From Rothia nasimurium (GTDB lineage: Bacteria; Actinomycetota; Actinomycetes; Actinomycetales; Micrococcaceae), in the NCBI RefSeq assembly GCF_928382285.1, contig NZ_CAKMSS010000002.1, forward strand, positions 186,001 through 250,000: 64,000 bases of DNA, in the 5' to 3' direction. The notes beneath the pieces were generated by a model. That model did no database searches. It was not told where the DNA came from and worked only from the letters and a program-made list of their open reading frames with translations. Position 1 is the stretch's first letter; each line of letters starts with the position of its first letter. The position numbers and the translations under genes are program-made. This document shows positions 54,901 to 62,726 of this stretch, piece after piece.

Positions 54901-55453
54901 ATTCGGTATAGAGCTTAGCCAGGGCCTGCCACTCGGGGCGGTCGAAGCGCTGTGCTAGGTCTGCAACTGCTGAGGCTGTGAGGTCGTATTCGGCCATGCG
55001 GTCGAAGAAGTCTCGCACCTCGTGGCGGAAACCGCGGGTTTCAAGGGCTTCACGGAGGTCATCGGGCCAGATAATGCCAGAGCCTTCGCCGCTGCGGTGG
55101 CCGTCGAGGAGTTCTTTAATCAGGACGTCCTGCTCGGGGCCTGAAAGGAGCTTGGGGGTGAAGTCCAGGTGGGGTAGGTAACCCTCGATATGGGCCCGTC
55201 GCAGCAGATCAAAGGCGTAAGCCTGCCAAGCTCGCACCGGGGCGGTTGAGACTGTTGCGGTGATACGGGCTGAAAGCGTTTCTCGGAACCTGGTTGCGCT
55301 GACGCGTGAGGGGGTGAGCACCAGCAGACGGGCAGGGTCTTTGCTCTGCTCAATGAATTCGGTAGCTGCTTCTAGCAGGGCCTGGGTTTTACCGCTGCCG
55401 GGCGCGCCCAGAAGCAAGGTAGCGCCCTGAGTCTCTAGCTGCTCGTGTGTCAC
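51977..55453 (-). CDS. adnA: AdnA-type helicase-nuclease subunit
   Basis: An 1158-residue partner of AdnB. The N-terminal helicase-like part keeps Walker A (LLLGAPGSGKTQAL), but its DEAD-box place reads LIDDVQELTPS, so ATPase function may be reduced. The C-terminal nuclease has IHAICEDMP, GRVDRIEVD, IIIDLKTGKSKPS and the RecB-type QLAAYQ; a final CALPDICPIC could hold an Fe-S cluster. The GTG at 55453 is preferred because GGGGAG lies at good distance; a GTG at 55492 would add 13 residues. First gene of the adnAB operon. Confidence 0.92.
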   Translation of the reverse strand: MTHEQLETQGATLLLGAPGSGKTQALLEAATEFIEQSKDPARLLVLTPSRVSATRFRETLSARITATVSTAPVRAWQAYAFDLLRRAHIEGYLPHLDFTPKLLSGPEQDVLIKELLDGHRSGEGSGIIWPDDLREALETRGFRHEVRDFFDRMAEYDLTASAVADLAQRFDRPEWQALAKLYTEYRQVRALRAPHAFDPAALIHEATKTLLAHPDVLSAERTRFDLVLIDDVQELTPSIYRLLAVLTGRSAEYLRATASNSLASVTEAESSDLDGLLASGPVVVMTCCTDTVVQGFRGASPQLAADLPDIFPSLVTEELTTSWRMAPVIAERWAELASRLPVVPRAAHRRVLTPAPQAPSEEALLPVGDDGALLNPAKAAEPDPEVQGLVVETPQQENQLLAQMILEDHLYRGRAYQRSAIIVRNGSDVTRLKRALINLGVPVQTAASITPVRDEPAARPFLDALGLILHTRRLRSTERATSPHAAETELSATQQANTWGLGADTAVSLLTSRLGGASTMDVRRLRQRLRAEELRAGGTRDSDALLVEALINPQLLPTGESSAAARRLGRVLTAGDKALDQPGATAETVLWALWEASELAPLWKAQSLSGGAGADRAGRDIDAMIGLFEAAERYTDQMPGATAEQFLAYIDAQDLPMDTLAERTNHRGAVEIMTPALAAGREWDTVYIAGLQDGTWPNTTVRGSLLGTLDLVDAATGRLDANRHDNGGGAAPGYSLLERLRSNRFDEFRMFATATSRARSRVVCTAVSSADQAPSELIDIFAPAPGGERPLTEVRRPMTLRSLVAELRQWSEAQHISPAKADAAARLLGRLADPEQTSGLNLPGAHPRSWWGLLPLSSLAPAFEGDGPIPVSPSQIEKIHRSPLDWFVAASRAEAATDASRSLGTLIHAICEDMPDGNGTDLRDELHRRLPQLGLPDTWESQKMVERAEGMLQKFADYVRDLKGKGRSLVGVEGSFSVLVPGPAKDALLSGRVDRIEVDQVGRFIIIDLKTGKSKPSKADLEQHPQLAAYQVALEAGAGALMQQALQHDALAQKEGEQPAKPQPNQVPVLDGLHELSGGALLLQIGGTTKSYSEQEQAPLTAESTWAVELINRAAELIAGEHLQARHTAGGPFGIGCALPDICPICSRGRAITVRPAQ

Positions 55454-55593
55454 CGTGCACTCCCCATCTTTTGTCGTGGCCGAGGTTCTCACTGTATTCC
55501 AAGTTCATCATAGGTGGCTGACATTTTAAGAGCCTGGGCGCCACCTGCCCCAAATATTTTTGTGGCGCTACTTCTGTCGCTACTATCGAAGGT

Positions 55594-56280
55594 ATGACTT
55601 CATGGACCGAGCTTCCCCGCGCCACTTTCGATCTTGAGACAACAGGTATCGACCCTAAGACCGCCCGCATCGTCACGGCTTCTTTGGTCTTGGTTTCTCC
55701 GGACGGCGAGGTTTTGCGCGCCGGGGAATGGCTGGCTGACCCCGGGGTTGAGATTCCTGAGCAGGCATCCGCTATTCACGGCATCACCACCGAGTACGCC
55801 CGCGAGCACGGCAAGCCTGCCCAGCAGGTGGCCTACGAGGTGGCTATGGCTCTGGGCGGTCTCTTCGCCGACGGCGTTCCCGTCATCGCCTTTAACGCTG
55901 CCTACGATTTCTCGGTGCTGCATTTTGAGCTGGCCCGCTACGGGTACCCGCCACTGACCTGCTACCCCGTGCTCGACCCCCTGGTCATCAATAAGCACGT
56001 GCACAAGTTTAAAAAGGGCAAGCGCACCCTGGAAGTGCTAGCCAGCGAATACAGCGTGGAGCTGGAAAACGCCCACACTTCGAAGGACGATGCCCTGGCA
56101 GCTGAGCGCCTACTGACGGCTATGAGCTTTGAATACGAAGAGATCGAACAGCCTGCTACAGCCCTGCACGAGCAGCAGATTACCTGGGCAGCTGAGCAGG
56201 CAGCCGAGCTGCAGGACTACTTCAACCGTATTGGCAAGCAGGCGGACGTCAGCGGCGCCTGGCCGGTGCGCAAAAATTAA
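55594..56280 (+). CDS. DnaQ-like 3'-5' exonuclease (DEDDh)
   Basis: A 228-residue exonuclease of the DNA polymerase III epsilon/ribonuclease T type. Exo I is TFDLETTGIDP, Exo II is IAFNAAYDFSVLHFEL and Exo III is NAHTSKDDALAAERLL. It lacks polymerase or UvrC-like domains. The final codons (GKQADVSGAWPVR) lie in a 35-bp repeat whose second copy is at 58674-58708; the ancestral end was probably VRTD and is now VRKN, because an R-M island has been inserted here. The gene thus kept its full length, and its original terminator now lies 2.4 kb away. Confidence 0.92.
   Translation: MTSWTELPRATFDLETTGIDPKTARIVTASLVLVSPDGEVLRAGEWLADPGVEIPEQASAIHGITTEYAREHGKPAQQVAYEVAMALGGLFADGVPVIAFNAAYDFSVLHFELARYGYPPLTCYPVLDPLVINKHVHKFKKGKRTLEVLASEYSVELENAHTSKDDALAAERLLTAMSFEYEEIEQPATALHEQQITWAAEQAAELQDYFNRIGKQADVSGAWPVRKN
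56238..56272 (+). repeat. 35-bp direct repeat, left copy (target duplication)
   Basis: Identical to 58674-58708. It starts GCAGGCGGACGTCAGCGG and ends CCGGTGCGCA. It forms the last codons of the exonuclease gene. Confidence 0.95.
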
Positions 56281-56285
56281 GACAA

Positions 56286-56291
56286 TATAAT
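56286..56291 (+). promoter_or_regulatory. Consensus -10 element of the methyltransferase gene
   Basis: A perfect TATAAT ends 11 nt before the ATG at 56303. It is the first thing in the island after the repeat. No good -35 hexamer is in place; the upstream bases are from the host repeat. The leader would be about five nt. Confidence 0.55.
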
Positions 56292-56302
56292 TAGGAAAAA
56301 TA

Positions 56303-57466
56303 ATGCAAAATAAACTACCTGTAATCTCACTATTCTCAGGGGCTGGAGGGTTAGACTTAGCCGTAGAAAGAGCGGCAAATGCGCCCCTTGAGATTAATTC
56401 AAAACCAGAAAGTCCTTATAAAGTAGCGGTATCAACCGATTATGACCAAGATACTTCAAAAACCTTCAAAGATAATTTTGGAAATACGCCTTCTCTTGTT
56501 GGAGATATCCGTGAAATTTCAACTAACCAAATTCTAGAGGCGGGTGGATTGTCACGGGGTGATGCTGCCCTTGTAATTGGTGGCCCCCCTTGCACACCTT
56601 TTTCAAAGTCCGGATTTTGGCTAGCAGAAAAACGTGAATCTAGAGACCCAAACGCATCACTCCTCGATGATTACTTCCGAGTTGTTTCAGAAGCTTTGCC
56701 TGAAGCATTTGTTTTAGAAAATGTCCAAGGACTGACATATAAAACTCATAAAGCCCAGCTAGACCGCTTAATTTCTCAGTTATCATCAATTGGATATAAT
56801 CCTCAATTCAAAGTTCTGCTTGCCGCGGATTTCGGAGTGCCACAGCTACGGAAACGAGTTTTCATCGTTGGGCGCAGAGATGGTAAGAAATTTGATTTTC
56901 CTGAAAATAAATTTGCTGGAGACAGTGAGCACAGCAAAAGGAGATTAAACGAGACACTTCCGCCACATATCACAGCCCGCGAAGCTTTTAAAGACCTCAT
57001 CACCACTCCTGAGCCTGGAGAGTTAGTAACTGGTACTTGGCAAGATTTAGCAGCTGAGGTACCACCAGGTGAAAACTATCTTTGGCACACAGAACGTAAA
57101 GGCGGAAGGGATATATTTGACTGGAGAAGCCGATACTGGACATTTCTTCTGCGCCTCTCCCCCGATAAACCATCTTCAACTATCCAAGCCCAGCCAGGCC
57201 CATGGGTTGGCCCCTTTCACTGGGAAAATTTGGTGGATGAAGAGTCTGGAAGACTTGCAGCTCGACGATTAAGAATTCCTGAACTCAAAAGGCTTCAAAC
57301 TTTTCCGGATAACTTCAAAATAACCAATAATAGACAATTAGCTCAAAAACAAATCGGCAATGCTGTCCCTGTTGAACTTGGAAAAGCAGTGTTCAACTCA
57401 CTAGCAACACAGCTTGGACATATAGAAAAAAATGAACAATTTAATTCACAAACAAAAATATGGTAG
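56303..57466 (+). CDS. DNA (cytosine-5) methyltransferase of a type II R-M system
   Basis: A 387-residue Dcm-family enzyme. Motif I SLFSGAGGLDLAVERAA, motif IV with the catalytic Cys GGPPCTPFSKSG, motif VI VLENVQGL, motif VIII QLRKRVFIVGRRDG and motifs IX-X ending LAQKQIGNAVPVELG are all present and in order. The target-recognition region lies between VIII and IX (about 205-330). It marks one cytosine of the recognition site and protects the host from the endonuclease encoded 13 nt downstream. Codon use is AT-rich, unlike the flanks, so it was acquired. Confidence 0.95.
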   Translation: MQNKLPVISLFSGAGGLDLAVERAANAPLEINSKPESPYKVAVSTDYDQDTSKTFKDNFGNTPSLVGDIREISTNQILEAGGLSRGDAALVIGGPPCTPFSKSGFWLAEKRESRDPNASLLDDYFRVVSEALPEAFVLENVQGLTYKTHKAQLDRLISQLSSIGYNPQFKVLLAADFGVPQLRKRVFIVGRRDGKKFDFPENKFAGDSEHSKRRLNETLPPHITAREAFKDLITTPEPGELVTGTWQDLAAEVPPGENYLWHTERKGGRDIFDWRSRYWTFLLRLSPDKPSSTIQAQPGPWVGPFHWENLVDEESGRLAARRLRIPELKRLQTFPDNFKITNNRQLAQKQIGNAVPVELGKAVFNSLATQLGHIEKNEQFNSQTKIW

Positions 57467-57479
57467 GGGACGCTAAGCA

Positions 57480-58559
57480 ATGATAGACTACAACAAAGCA
57501 GAAGAATTACTACACAAAGCTTACAATTTAGCCCTTGAGGGAAAATACTCTGAACAATGGATTATTAATATCACCACGATATGGAGTTTTAGCGCAAAGA
57601 CTTATACACCAGCGCTAGGAACAATATTACTCGCAAAATCAGTCAACAAAGACATTGATGTATTTTCAATCAAGAAAAACAAACAGAATAAAAAATCTTA
57701 CTCACTTCGATCCCTGTGCCACAGAACATTGGTACCCATTTCAAATGAACTAAATTTTTCAATTAGAAACACAGGGCGAGAACCACTCAACAACCAACCA
57801 TTTTTTCGCTACGACAGAATTGATGAAATATCCCGTGTAAGAGATTCTCAAGAGTTAGATGTATTTCAAAATTTACTTCATGATAAAATATCAAAATTAG
57901 ATGAAGAGCAAGCATTAATCGCACTCTCCTCATTTATTAAGATTGGAATGGTCGAAAGAGCTAATTCGTTAGCTCTACAAAATTTAGAATTATCTTTAAC
58001 CAGCACAAACCTAATCGATTCCATTAAAGAGCTTTACAAACTAGATAACGCTGGCCCATGGGTCACACAAGCACTTGGTGCAACATTTCTAGAATTTTTT
58101 GGGGATAATATTGCAACCCGAAGACTCAATGATCCTTCACGGGATTTTCCTGGTGATGTCCAGTGCATAGTTGATAATGCTCCACTCATTTCTCTTGAGG
58201 CGCGCAATAAAAGGATAACCGAAAGTGATGCAACGGTATTTATTGAGTCCTGCGCAAGGGCCGGCATCAAAAAAGCTATCCTTTTGGAAATAACCAATAA
58301 TCCGACAAATCTTGATAAAAATAATTTACCATTAAGGTTTTGGGATAATTATCTAGTTTCAACCTTGATTATTGATAGCGTAGAGGAGCTTTACAGTCTA
58401 AGCCTGAACTTCGGATTTCACACCCGTTCCAATCATGCCGAAGTTTTCGCCAATAATCTAACCAGAAACCTAACTTCAATTGAAGCACCACCATCAATAT
58501 TAAATCAATGGATAACTCAGATAAATCCTAATTATGAAAGTTTAGATCTTACCTCCTAA
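57480..58559 (+). CDS. Putative type II restriction endonuclease (SacI-like)
   Basis: A 359-residue protein directly behind the methyltransferase, with AGGGGA eight nt before its ATG. Overall size (359 residues) and pairing with a C5 methyltransferase of 387 residues resemble the SacI system. A PD-(D/E)xK-like block, FPGDVQCIVDNAPLISLEARNK (about 220-242; key residues Asp in PGDV and Glu/Arg/Lys in LEARNK), could form the active site, followed by VFIESCARAGIKKAILLEI. Recognition site cannot be read from sequence; if it is SacI-like it would be GAGCTC, which does occur in this window and would need to be methylated. Confidence 0.7.
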   Translation: MIDYNKAEELLHKAYNLALEGKYSEQWIINITTIWSFSAKTYTPALGTILLAKSVNKDIDVFSIKKNKQNKKSYSLRSLCHRTLVPISNELNFSIRNTGREPLNNQPFFRYDRIDEISRVRDSQELDVFQNLLHDKISKLDEEQALIALSSFIKIGMVERANSLALQNLELSLTSTNLIDSIKELYKLDNAGPWVTQALGATFLEFFGDNIATRRLNDPSRDFPGDVQCIVDNAPLISLEARNKRITESDATVFIESCARAGIKKAILLEITNNPTNLDKNNLPLRFWDNYLVSTLIIDSVEELYSLSLNFGFHTRSNHAEVFANNLTRNLTSIEAPPSILNQWITQINPNYESLDLTS

Positions 58560-58673
58560 TTAATAAATCCAGAAACTTAAAGAGGGAACATTTTTTCTTA
58601 TCATCTATACTTCACTTATAAGACAAAGTGCCATAATAGCTAAACGTTAGGATTACTTAGATTGTCTTGGAAG

Positions 58674-58708
58674 GCAGGCGGACGTCAGCGGCGCCTGGCC
58701 GGTGCGCA
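58674..58708 (+). repeat. 35-bp direct repeat, right copy (target duplication)
   Basis: Identical to 56238-56272. In the ancestral frame it continues into Arg-Thr-Asp-stop, whereas the left copy runs into Lys-Asn-stop. Confidence 0.95.
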
Positions 58709-58743
58709 CCGACTAAGGTTCAGGTAGCGTGAAGGCTCCGTCA

Positions 58744-58798
58744 GGACGCCGGTAGGCAGGTAGGTGCCTTGAGCACCGTCACCTGCCCACCGGCGTCC
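58744..58798 (+). terminator. Terminator originally serving the exonuclease gene
   Basis: GGACGCCGGTAGGCAGGT (58744-58761) pairs with 58781-58798 over 18 bp with one mismatch, with an inner GGTGCC/GCACC hairpin and TTTTCT after. It stands 30 nt behind the ancestral exonuclease stop. Both arms carry GGACGCC. Confidence 0.85.
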
Positions 58799-58859
58799 TT
58801 TTCTGCCTTCCCTCTACTAGATTTAAAGGAGCAGATATACCACAACCGCAAGGACGACC

Positions 58860-60197
58860 GTGAACGAGCCCGCGCCCACCAACAGCATCTACCTCGGCTC
58901 CACCCGCAATCAGCACAAAGAACTGGTAGCCCAATCGGCGGTCGTCCTCAAACTAGGCCTGCTCCTCATGAAATCTGGAGCCAGCGCCTACCGCGTCAAA
59001 ACCTCCATGTCCCGCCTGGCCAAAGCCGTAGGGCTTGAAGAACACCACGCCCAGGTACACTTCACCGAACTCTCCACCACCGCCTACTCCGGCGGAAACT
59101 TCCGCACCGAGATTGCAGAAACCCGCGTCAAGGGAATCTCCGCCTACAAAATCGACCTGCTCAGCGACTTCGTCTCGTCCCTGCCCGAGCGCATCGACCC
59201 AGCTCTAGCCGACGCAACGCTCACCCGCATTGAGAAAGAAAAGCCCCTCTACGCCCCCTGGCTCCTAGCTCTCGCTGCCGCCCTAGCCTGTGCAGCCTTC
59301 GCCTTCCTCAATCGTGGCGGGGTCATTGAATGCTCAGTCGTTCTCATCGCGGCCTTCGCCGGCCAGCTCCTACGCTCCACCCTCGCCCACCGGGGTCTCA
59401 ACCATATGGCGGTCTGGATGCTCTGTGGCCTGCTCTCAGCCGGTATCTATGTGGGAGTCATGTCGGCGCTCATCGCCCCCGGTCTCATCGCGGATAACCA
59501 CCTGGTGGGCTTTATATCCTCGATTCTCTACCTGGTACCGGGTTTCCCCCTGGTCACCGGCATGCTAGAAATAGCCCGCATGGACTTCTCCTCCGGTATC
59601 TCCCGCCTCACCTATGTTGCCCTACTCCTGGGTAGTGCGTCCTTCTCGGTCTGGCTCATATCCCTGGTCTTTAGCCTGCCCCTAGAGCAGGCCCCTGCCC
59701 CGCAGCTGAATGCCTGGTTGCTCCTGGTCCTGCAAATGCTGGCCTCCTTCACAGCGGCCTACGGTTTTGCCATGCTCTTCTCAGCCACTCCCCTCTCTTG
59801 CGCCTGGGCAGGTGCGATTGCCGCGATTGTGAACCCGGGTCGTATCTGGTTAGTAGAAGCCGGGTGGGCACCCCACCTCGCCATTGCCCTGGCCGTTTTT
59901 ACCGCCGGGGTACTCTCAGAAATCATCGCTCCCCTCCATGCCCGCAGGGTTTCCCGCATCTCCCTGGCGGTACCGGCTACCGTCACCATGGTTCCCGGTG
60001 TCATGTTTTACATGTCCATGGCCCACTTCTCTAACGGCGATGTCAATGAGGCCCTAGCCAGCTTCGTGCAGGTCCTGCTTATCTTCGCTGCTCTAGGAAT
60101 GGGCCTGGCCCTCTCCCGCCTGCTCATGGACAAGAACTGGCTCTACGACCGCGACACCCAGAACCTGGCCACCCTGCCGCAGGGGCACATGCGATAG
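58860..60197 (+). CDS. Threonine/serine exporter family protein (ThrE-like, fused DUF1212/DUF3815)
   Basis: A 445-residue membrane protein. A cytoplasmic N-terminal part (about 1-130) has the family block LLLMKSGASAYRVKTSM and VHFTELSTTAYSGG; roughly ten hydrophobic segments follow, from APWLLALAAALACAAFAFL to ALGMGLALSRLL, including LYLVPGFPLVTGMLEI and VPATVTMVPGVMFY. This matches ThrE of Corynebacterium, which exports threonine and serine. The GTG start follows AAGGA. It stands alone, between the old terminator and repeat copy C. Confidence 0.88.
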   Translation: MNEPAPTNSIYLGSTRNQHKELVAQSAVVLKLGLLLMKSGASAYRVKTSMSRLAKAVGLEEHHAQVHFTELSTTAYSGGNFRTEIAETRVKGISAYKIDLLSDFVSSLPERIDPALADATLTRIEKEKPLYAPWLLALAAALACAAFAFLNRGGVIECSVVLIAAFAGQLLRSTLAHRGLNHMAVWMLCGLLSAGIYVGVMSALIAPGLIADNHLVGFISSILYLVPGFPLVTGMLEIARMDFSSGISRLTYVALLLGSASFSVWLISLVFSLPLEQAPAPQLNAWLLLVLQMLASFTAAYGFAMLFSATPLSCAWAGAIAAIVNPGRIWLVEAGWAPHLAIALAVFTAGVLSEIIAPLHARRVSRISLAVPATVTMVPGVMFYMSMAHFSNGDVNEALASFVQVLLIFAALGMGLALSRLLMDKNWLYDRDTQNLATLPQGHMR

Positions 60198-60229
60198 CCG
60201 TAAGTGCTCCCAAATACCAGTATGAACAC

Positions 60230-60337
60230 AAGCGCGGTGCACTGGCCGGTAGCCAACTGGCTGGGGCTGGCATGAATCGCTTGCGAGCTTGCGAGCCAGC
60301 GAGAAGGTTAGTTGGCGAAGGTCAGTGCACCGCGCTT
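60230..60337. repeat. Intergenic structured palindrome, copy C
   Basis: Outer stem AAGCGCGGTGCACTGGCC (60230-60247) pairs with 60320-60337 (18 bp, one wobble). Second stem GCCAACT (60252-60258) pairs with AGTTGGC (60310-60316). Conserved loop GGGGCTGGCATGAAT (60263-60277), third stem CGCT/AGCG around GCGAGCTTGCGAGCC, then GAGAAGGTT. It separates the convergent thrE-like gene and hemL. Confidence 0.8.
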
Positions 60338-60354
60338 ATGCATAGGGTTTTACT

Positions 60355-61680
60355 CTAGGCTGTCGCCTCCGCCGCTGCTCGGGCGGCGTCGGGCAGGGCC
60401 GAGATGATGCGGTCCATGGCGGCATCATCGTGGGCTGCCGAGAGGAACCATGCTTCAAAGGCGCTGGGCGGCAGGTAGATGCCGGAGTTCAGCATGGAGT
60501 GGAAGAAGGCATTGTAGCGGTAGGTTTCTGATGCCTTGATGTCTTCGTAGTTGTGCACGCCCGTATCAGCAGTGCCAAAGGCCACGGAGAAGAGGTTGCC
60601 TGCGGTCTGGATGGAGTGGTTGACCCCGGCGGTGTTGAAGGCTTCGACCAGGGCGGCCTGCAGCTGGGCTGAGCGGGCGTCAATGGTTTCGTAGACGGTG
60701 GCGTCAGCGGCCTTGAGGGTAGCCAGACCGGCGGCCATGGCGATGGGGTTACCGGAGAGGGTACCTGCCTGGTAGACGGGGCCCAGCGGAGCCAGGTATT
60801 CCATGATTTCGCGCTTACCACCCAGGGCAGCCATGGGCATACCGCCGCCGATGACCTTGCCGAAGGTGAAGATATCGGGGGCCCAGTTACCTTCTGAGGG
60901 GGCGGAGTAGCCCCAGTAGCCTGCGGACGAGACGCGGAAGCCGGTCAGCACCTCGTCAAAAATCATGAGGGCACCCTGTTCGCGGGTGATCTCGCGCAGG
61001 AAGGCGTTGAAGCCCTCAGCAGGGGTCACAACGCCCATGTTGCAGGGGGCTGCTTCGGTGATGATGGCGGCAATTTCGCCGGGGTTGGCGGCAAAAGCTG
61101 CGCGGACGGCGTCCTCGTCGTTGTAGGGAAGGACGATAGTTTCGGCGGCAGTAGCGGCGGTGACGCCTGCCGAGCCGGGCAGGGCCAGGGTGGCGACGCC
61201 GGAGCCGGCTTCTGAGAGCAGGGCGTCGACGTGGCCGTGGTAGCAACCGGCAAACTTAATGATTTTGTCGCGGCCGGTGTAGCCGCGGGCCAGGCGGATG
61301 GCGGTCATGGTTGCTTCGGTGCCGGTGGAGACCATGCGGATCTGGTCGATGGTTCCGGGGGCTACGGCGTTGATGCGGTCAACTACGAGTTCTGCCAGCT
61401 CGGTTTCAGCGGCGGTTGAGGCGCCGAAGGAGAGGCCGTGTTCAACCGCTGCGTGCACGGCTTCGATGACGCCGGTGTGCTTGTGGCCGAGCAGGGCCGG
61501 GCCCCATGAGCAGACCAGGTCGACGTAGTTGTGGCCGTCCGCGTCGGTCAGGTAGGGGCCGGAGGCTTCCACCATGAAGGCGGGGGTGCCGCCAACGGAG
61601 TTGAAGGCGCGCACGGGTGAGTTGACGCCGCCGGGAATGACGCGGGCGGAGCGGGCAAAGAGGTCTTCTGAGACGGTCAA
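60355..61680 (-). CDS. hemL: Glutamate-1-semialdehyde 2,1-aminomutase
   Basis: A 441-residue PLP enzyme that makes 5-aminolevulinate in the C5 route to haem. Motifs: [14 protein letters not shown] at the N-terminus, [26 protein letters not shown] and the PLP lysine in [14 protein letters not shown]. The presence of hemL shows the organism uses tRNA-Glu rather than glycine. The GTG start lies five nt after the hemB stop. Last gene of the hemC-D-B-L operon in the window. Confidence 0.96.
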   Translation of the reverse strand: MTVSEDLFARSARVIPGGVNSPVRAFNSVGGTPAFMVEASGPYLTDADGHNYVDLVCSWGPALLGHKHTGVIEAVHAAVEHGLSFGASTAAETELAELVVDRINAVAPGTIDQIRMVSTGTEATMTAIRLARGYTGRDKIIKFAGCYHGHVDALLSEAGSGVATLALPGSAGVTAATAAETIVLPYNDEDAVRAAFAANPGEIAAIITEAAPCNMGVVTPAEGFNAFLREITREQGALMIFDEVLTGFRVSSAGYWGYSAPSEGNWAPDIFTFGKVIGGGMPMAALGGKREIMEYLAPLGPVYQAGTLSGNPIAMAAGLATLKAADATVYETIDARSAQLQAALVEAFNTAGVNHSIQTAGNLFSVAFGTADTGVHNYEDIKASETYRYNAFFHSMLNSGIYLPPSAFEAWFLSAAHDDAAMDRIISALPDAARAAAEATA

Positions 61681-61685
61681 GGGGT

Positions 61686-62693
61686 TTACCTTTCGTTGAG
61701 CCAGGTGGCGGCTTCGGTGGCGTAGTAGGTCAGGATGATGGAGGCACCTGCTCGGCGGATGCCCATGAGGGCTTCGAGGGCTACGGCCTTGCGATCGATC
61801 CAGCCGGCGGCGGCAGCGGCTTCAATCATGGCGTATTCGCCGGAGACATGGTAGGCGGCCACGGGGACGGGCGAGAAGTCGGCGACTTCGCGCACGATGT
61901 CCAGGTAGGCGGTAGCTGGCTTGACCATGACCATGTCGGCGCCCTGCTCGATATCGAGCTGGACTTCGTAGAGGGATTCCCGGCGGTTGGCGGGGTCCTG
62001 CTGGTAGGTTTTGCGGTCGCCGGTGAAGGTGGAGCCCACCGCGTCGCGGAAGGGGCCGAAGAAGGCCGAGGCGTATTTGGCGGAGTAGGCCAAGATAGAA
62101 ACGTCGGTGAAGCCGGCTTCGTCGAGGGCGGTACGCATGGCGGCGATTTGGCCGTCCATCATGCCGGAGGGGCTGACGGTGTGGGCACCGGCGCGCGCCT
62201 GGGAAACCGCCATCTTGCAGTAGGACTCCACGGCGGCGTCATTATCAACGACGGTGTTACCGAAGGCGTCTTCGACCAGGGGGCCGCAGTGACCGTGGTC
62301 GGTGAATTCGTCGAGGCAGGTATCTGCCATGACGACCACCGAGTCGCCGAAGTGCTGGCGCACAGCGCGGATAGCCCGGTTGAGAATACCGTCCTCAGCC
62401 CAGGCAGCTGAACCGGCTGCGTCCTTATCTTCATCGCGGGGCACGCCGAAGAGGTCAATGCAGCGCACGCCGGCATCTACTGCTTTCTGGACTTCCCCGA
62501 TGACGGTTTCCAGGGTGTGCTGGTACTGGCCGGGCATGGATTCGATGGCAACGGGCTCCTCAATTCCGTCGCGCACGAAGAGCACCTGCACCAGGTTGGC
62601 CGGGGTTAGGGCGGTTTCGGCGGTCAGGGCTCGCATGGGGCCGGTGGTGCGCAGGCGGCGGGGCCTGACGGGCAGGGCGGAGGGTTCAAACAT
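61686..62693 (-). CDS. hemB: Porphobilinogen synthase (5-aminolevulinate dehydratase)
   Basis: A 335-residue enzyme that condenses two 5-aminolevulinates. Motifs: the catalytic lysines in [19 protein letters not shown] and [14 protein letters not shown]; the metal region reads [16 protein letters not shown], with Cys and His in place for zinc (three-cysteine set not complete; SYCKMAV supplies another). It lies between hemD (33 nt) and hemL (5 nt). Confidence 0.96.
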   Translation of the reverse strand: MFEPSALPVRPRRLRTTGPMRALTAETALTPANLVQVLFVRDGIEEPVAIESMPGQYQHTLETVIGEVQKAVDAGVRCIDLFGVPRDEDKDAAGSAAWAEDGILNRAIRAVRQHFGDSVVVMADTCLDEFTDHGHCGPLVEDAFGNTVVDNDAAVESYCKMAVSQARAGAHTVSPSGMMDGQIAAMRTALDEAGFTDVSILAYSAKYASAFFGPFRDAVGSTFTGDRKTYQQDPANRRESLYEVQLDIEQGADMVMVKPATAYLDIVREVADFSPVPVAAYHVSGEYAMIEAAAAAGWIDRKAVALEALMGIRRAGASIILTYYATEAATWLNER

Positions 62694-62726
62694 GGTCTTC
62701 CTTGACAGGTAGGTGTCGTATTGAGC

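Larger units (their letters stand above)
56273..58708 (+). mobile_element. AT-rich restriction-modification island with long target duplication
   Basis: The segment between the two copies of a 35-bp repeat holds only the methyltransferase and the putative endonuclease and is far richer in A and T (about 35-38 % GC in sampled lines) than either side. No transposase, integrase or terminal inverted repeats are seen. The 3' end of the host exonuclease gene is duplicated, so insertion did not break it. This resembles the insertion with long target duplication described for other R-M gene complexes. Confidence 0.85.
58560..58859 (+). other. Right flank of the R-M island and host terminator region
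   Basis: About 110 nt of AT-rich island tail without a gene is followed by the right repeat copy (58674-58708), a remnant of the host gene end (CGCACCGACTAA, the ancestral stop at 58712-58714), a terminator and the leader of the exporter gene. Confidence 0.7.
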
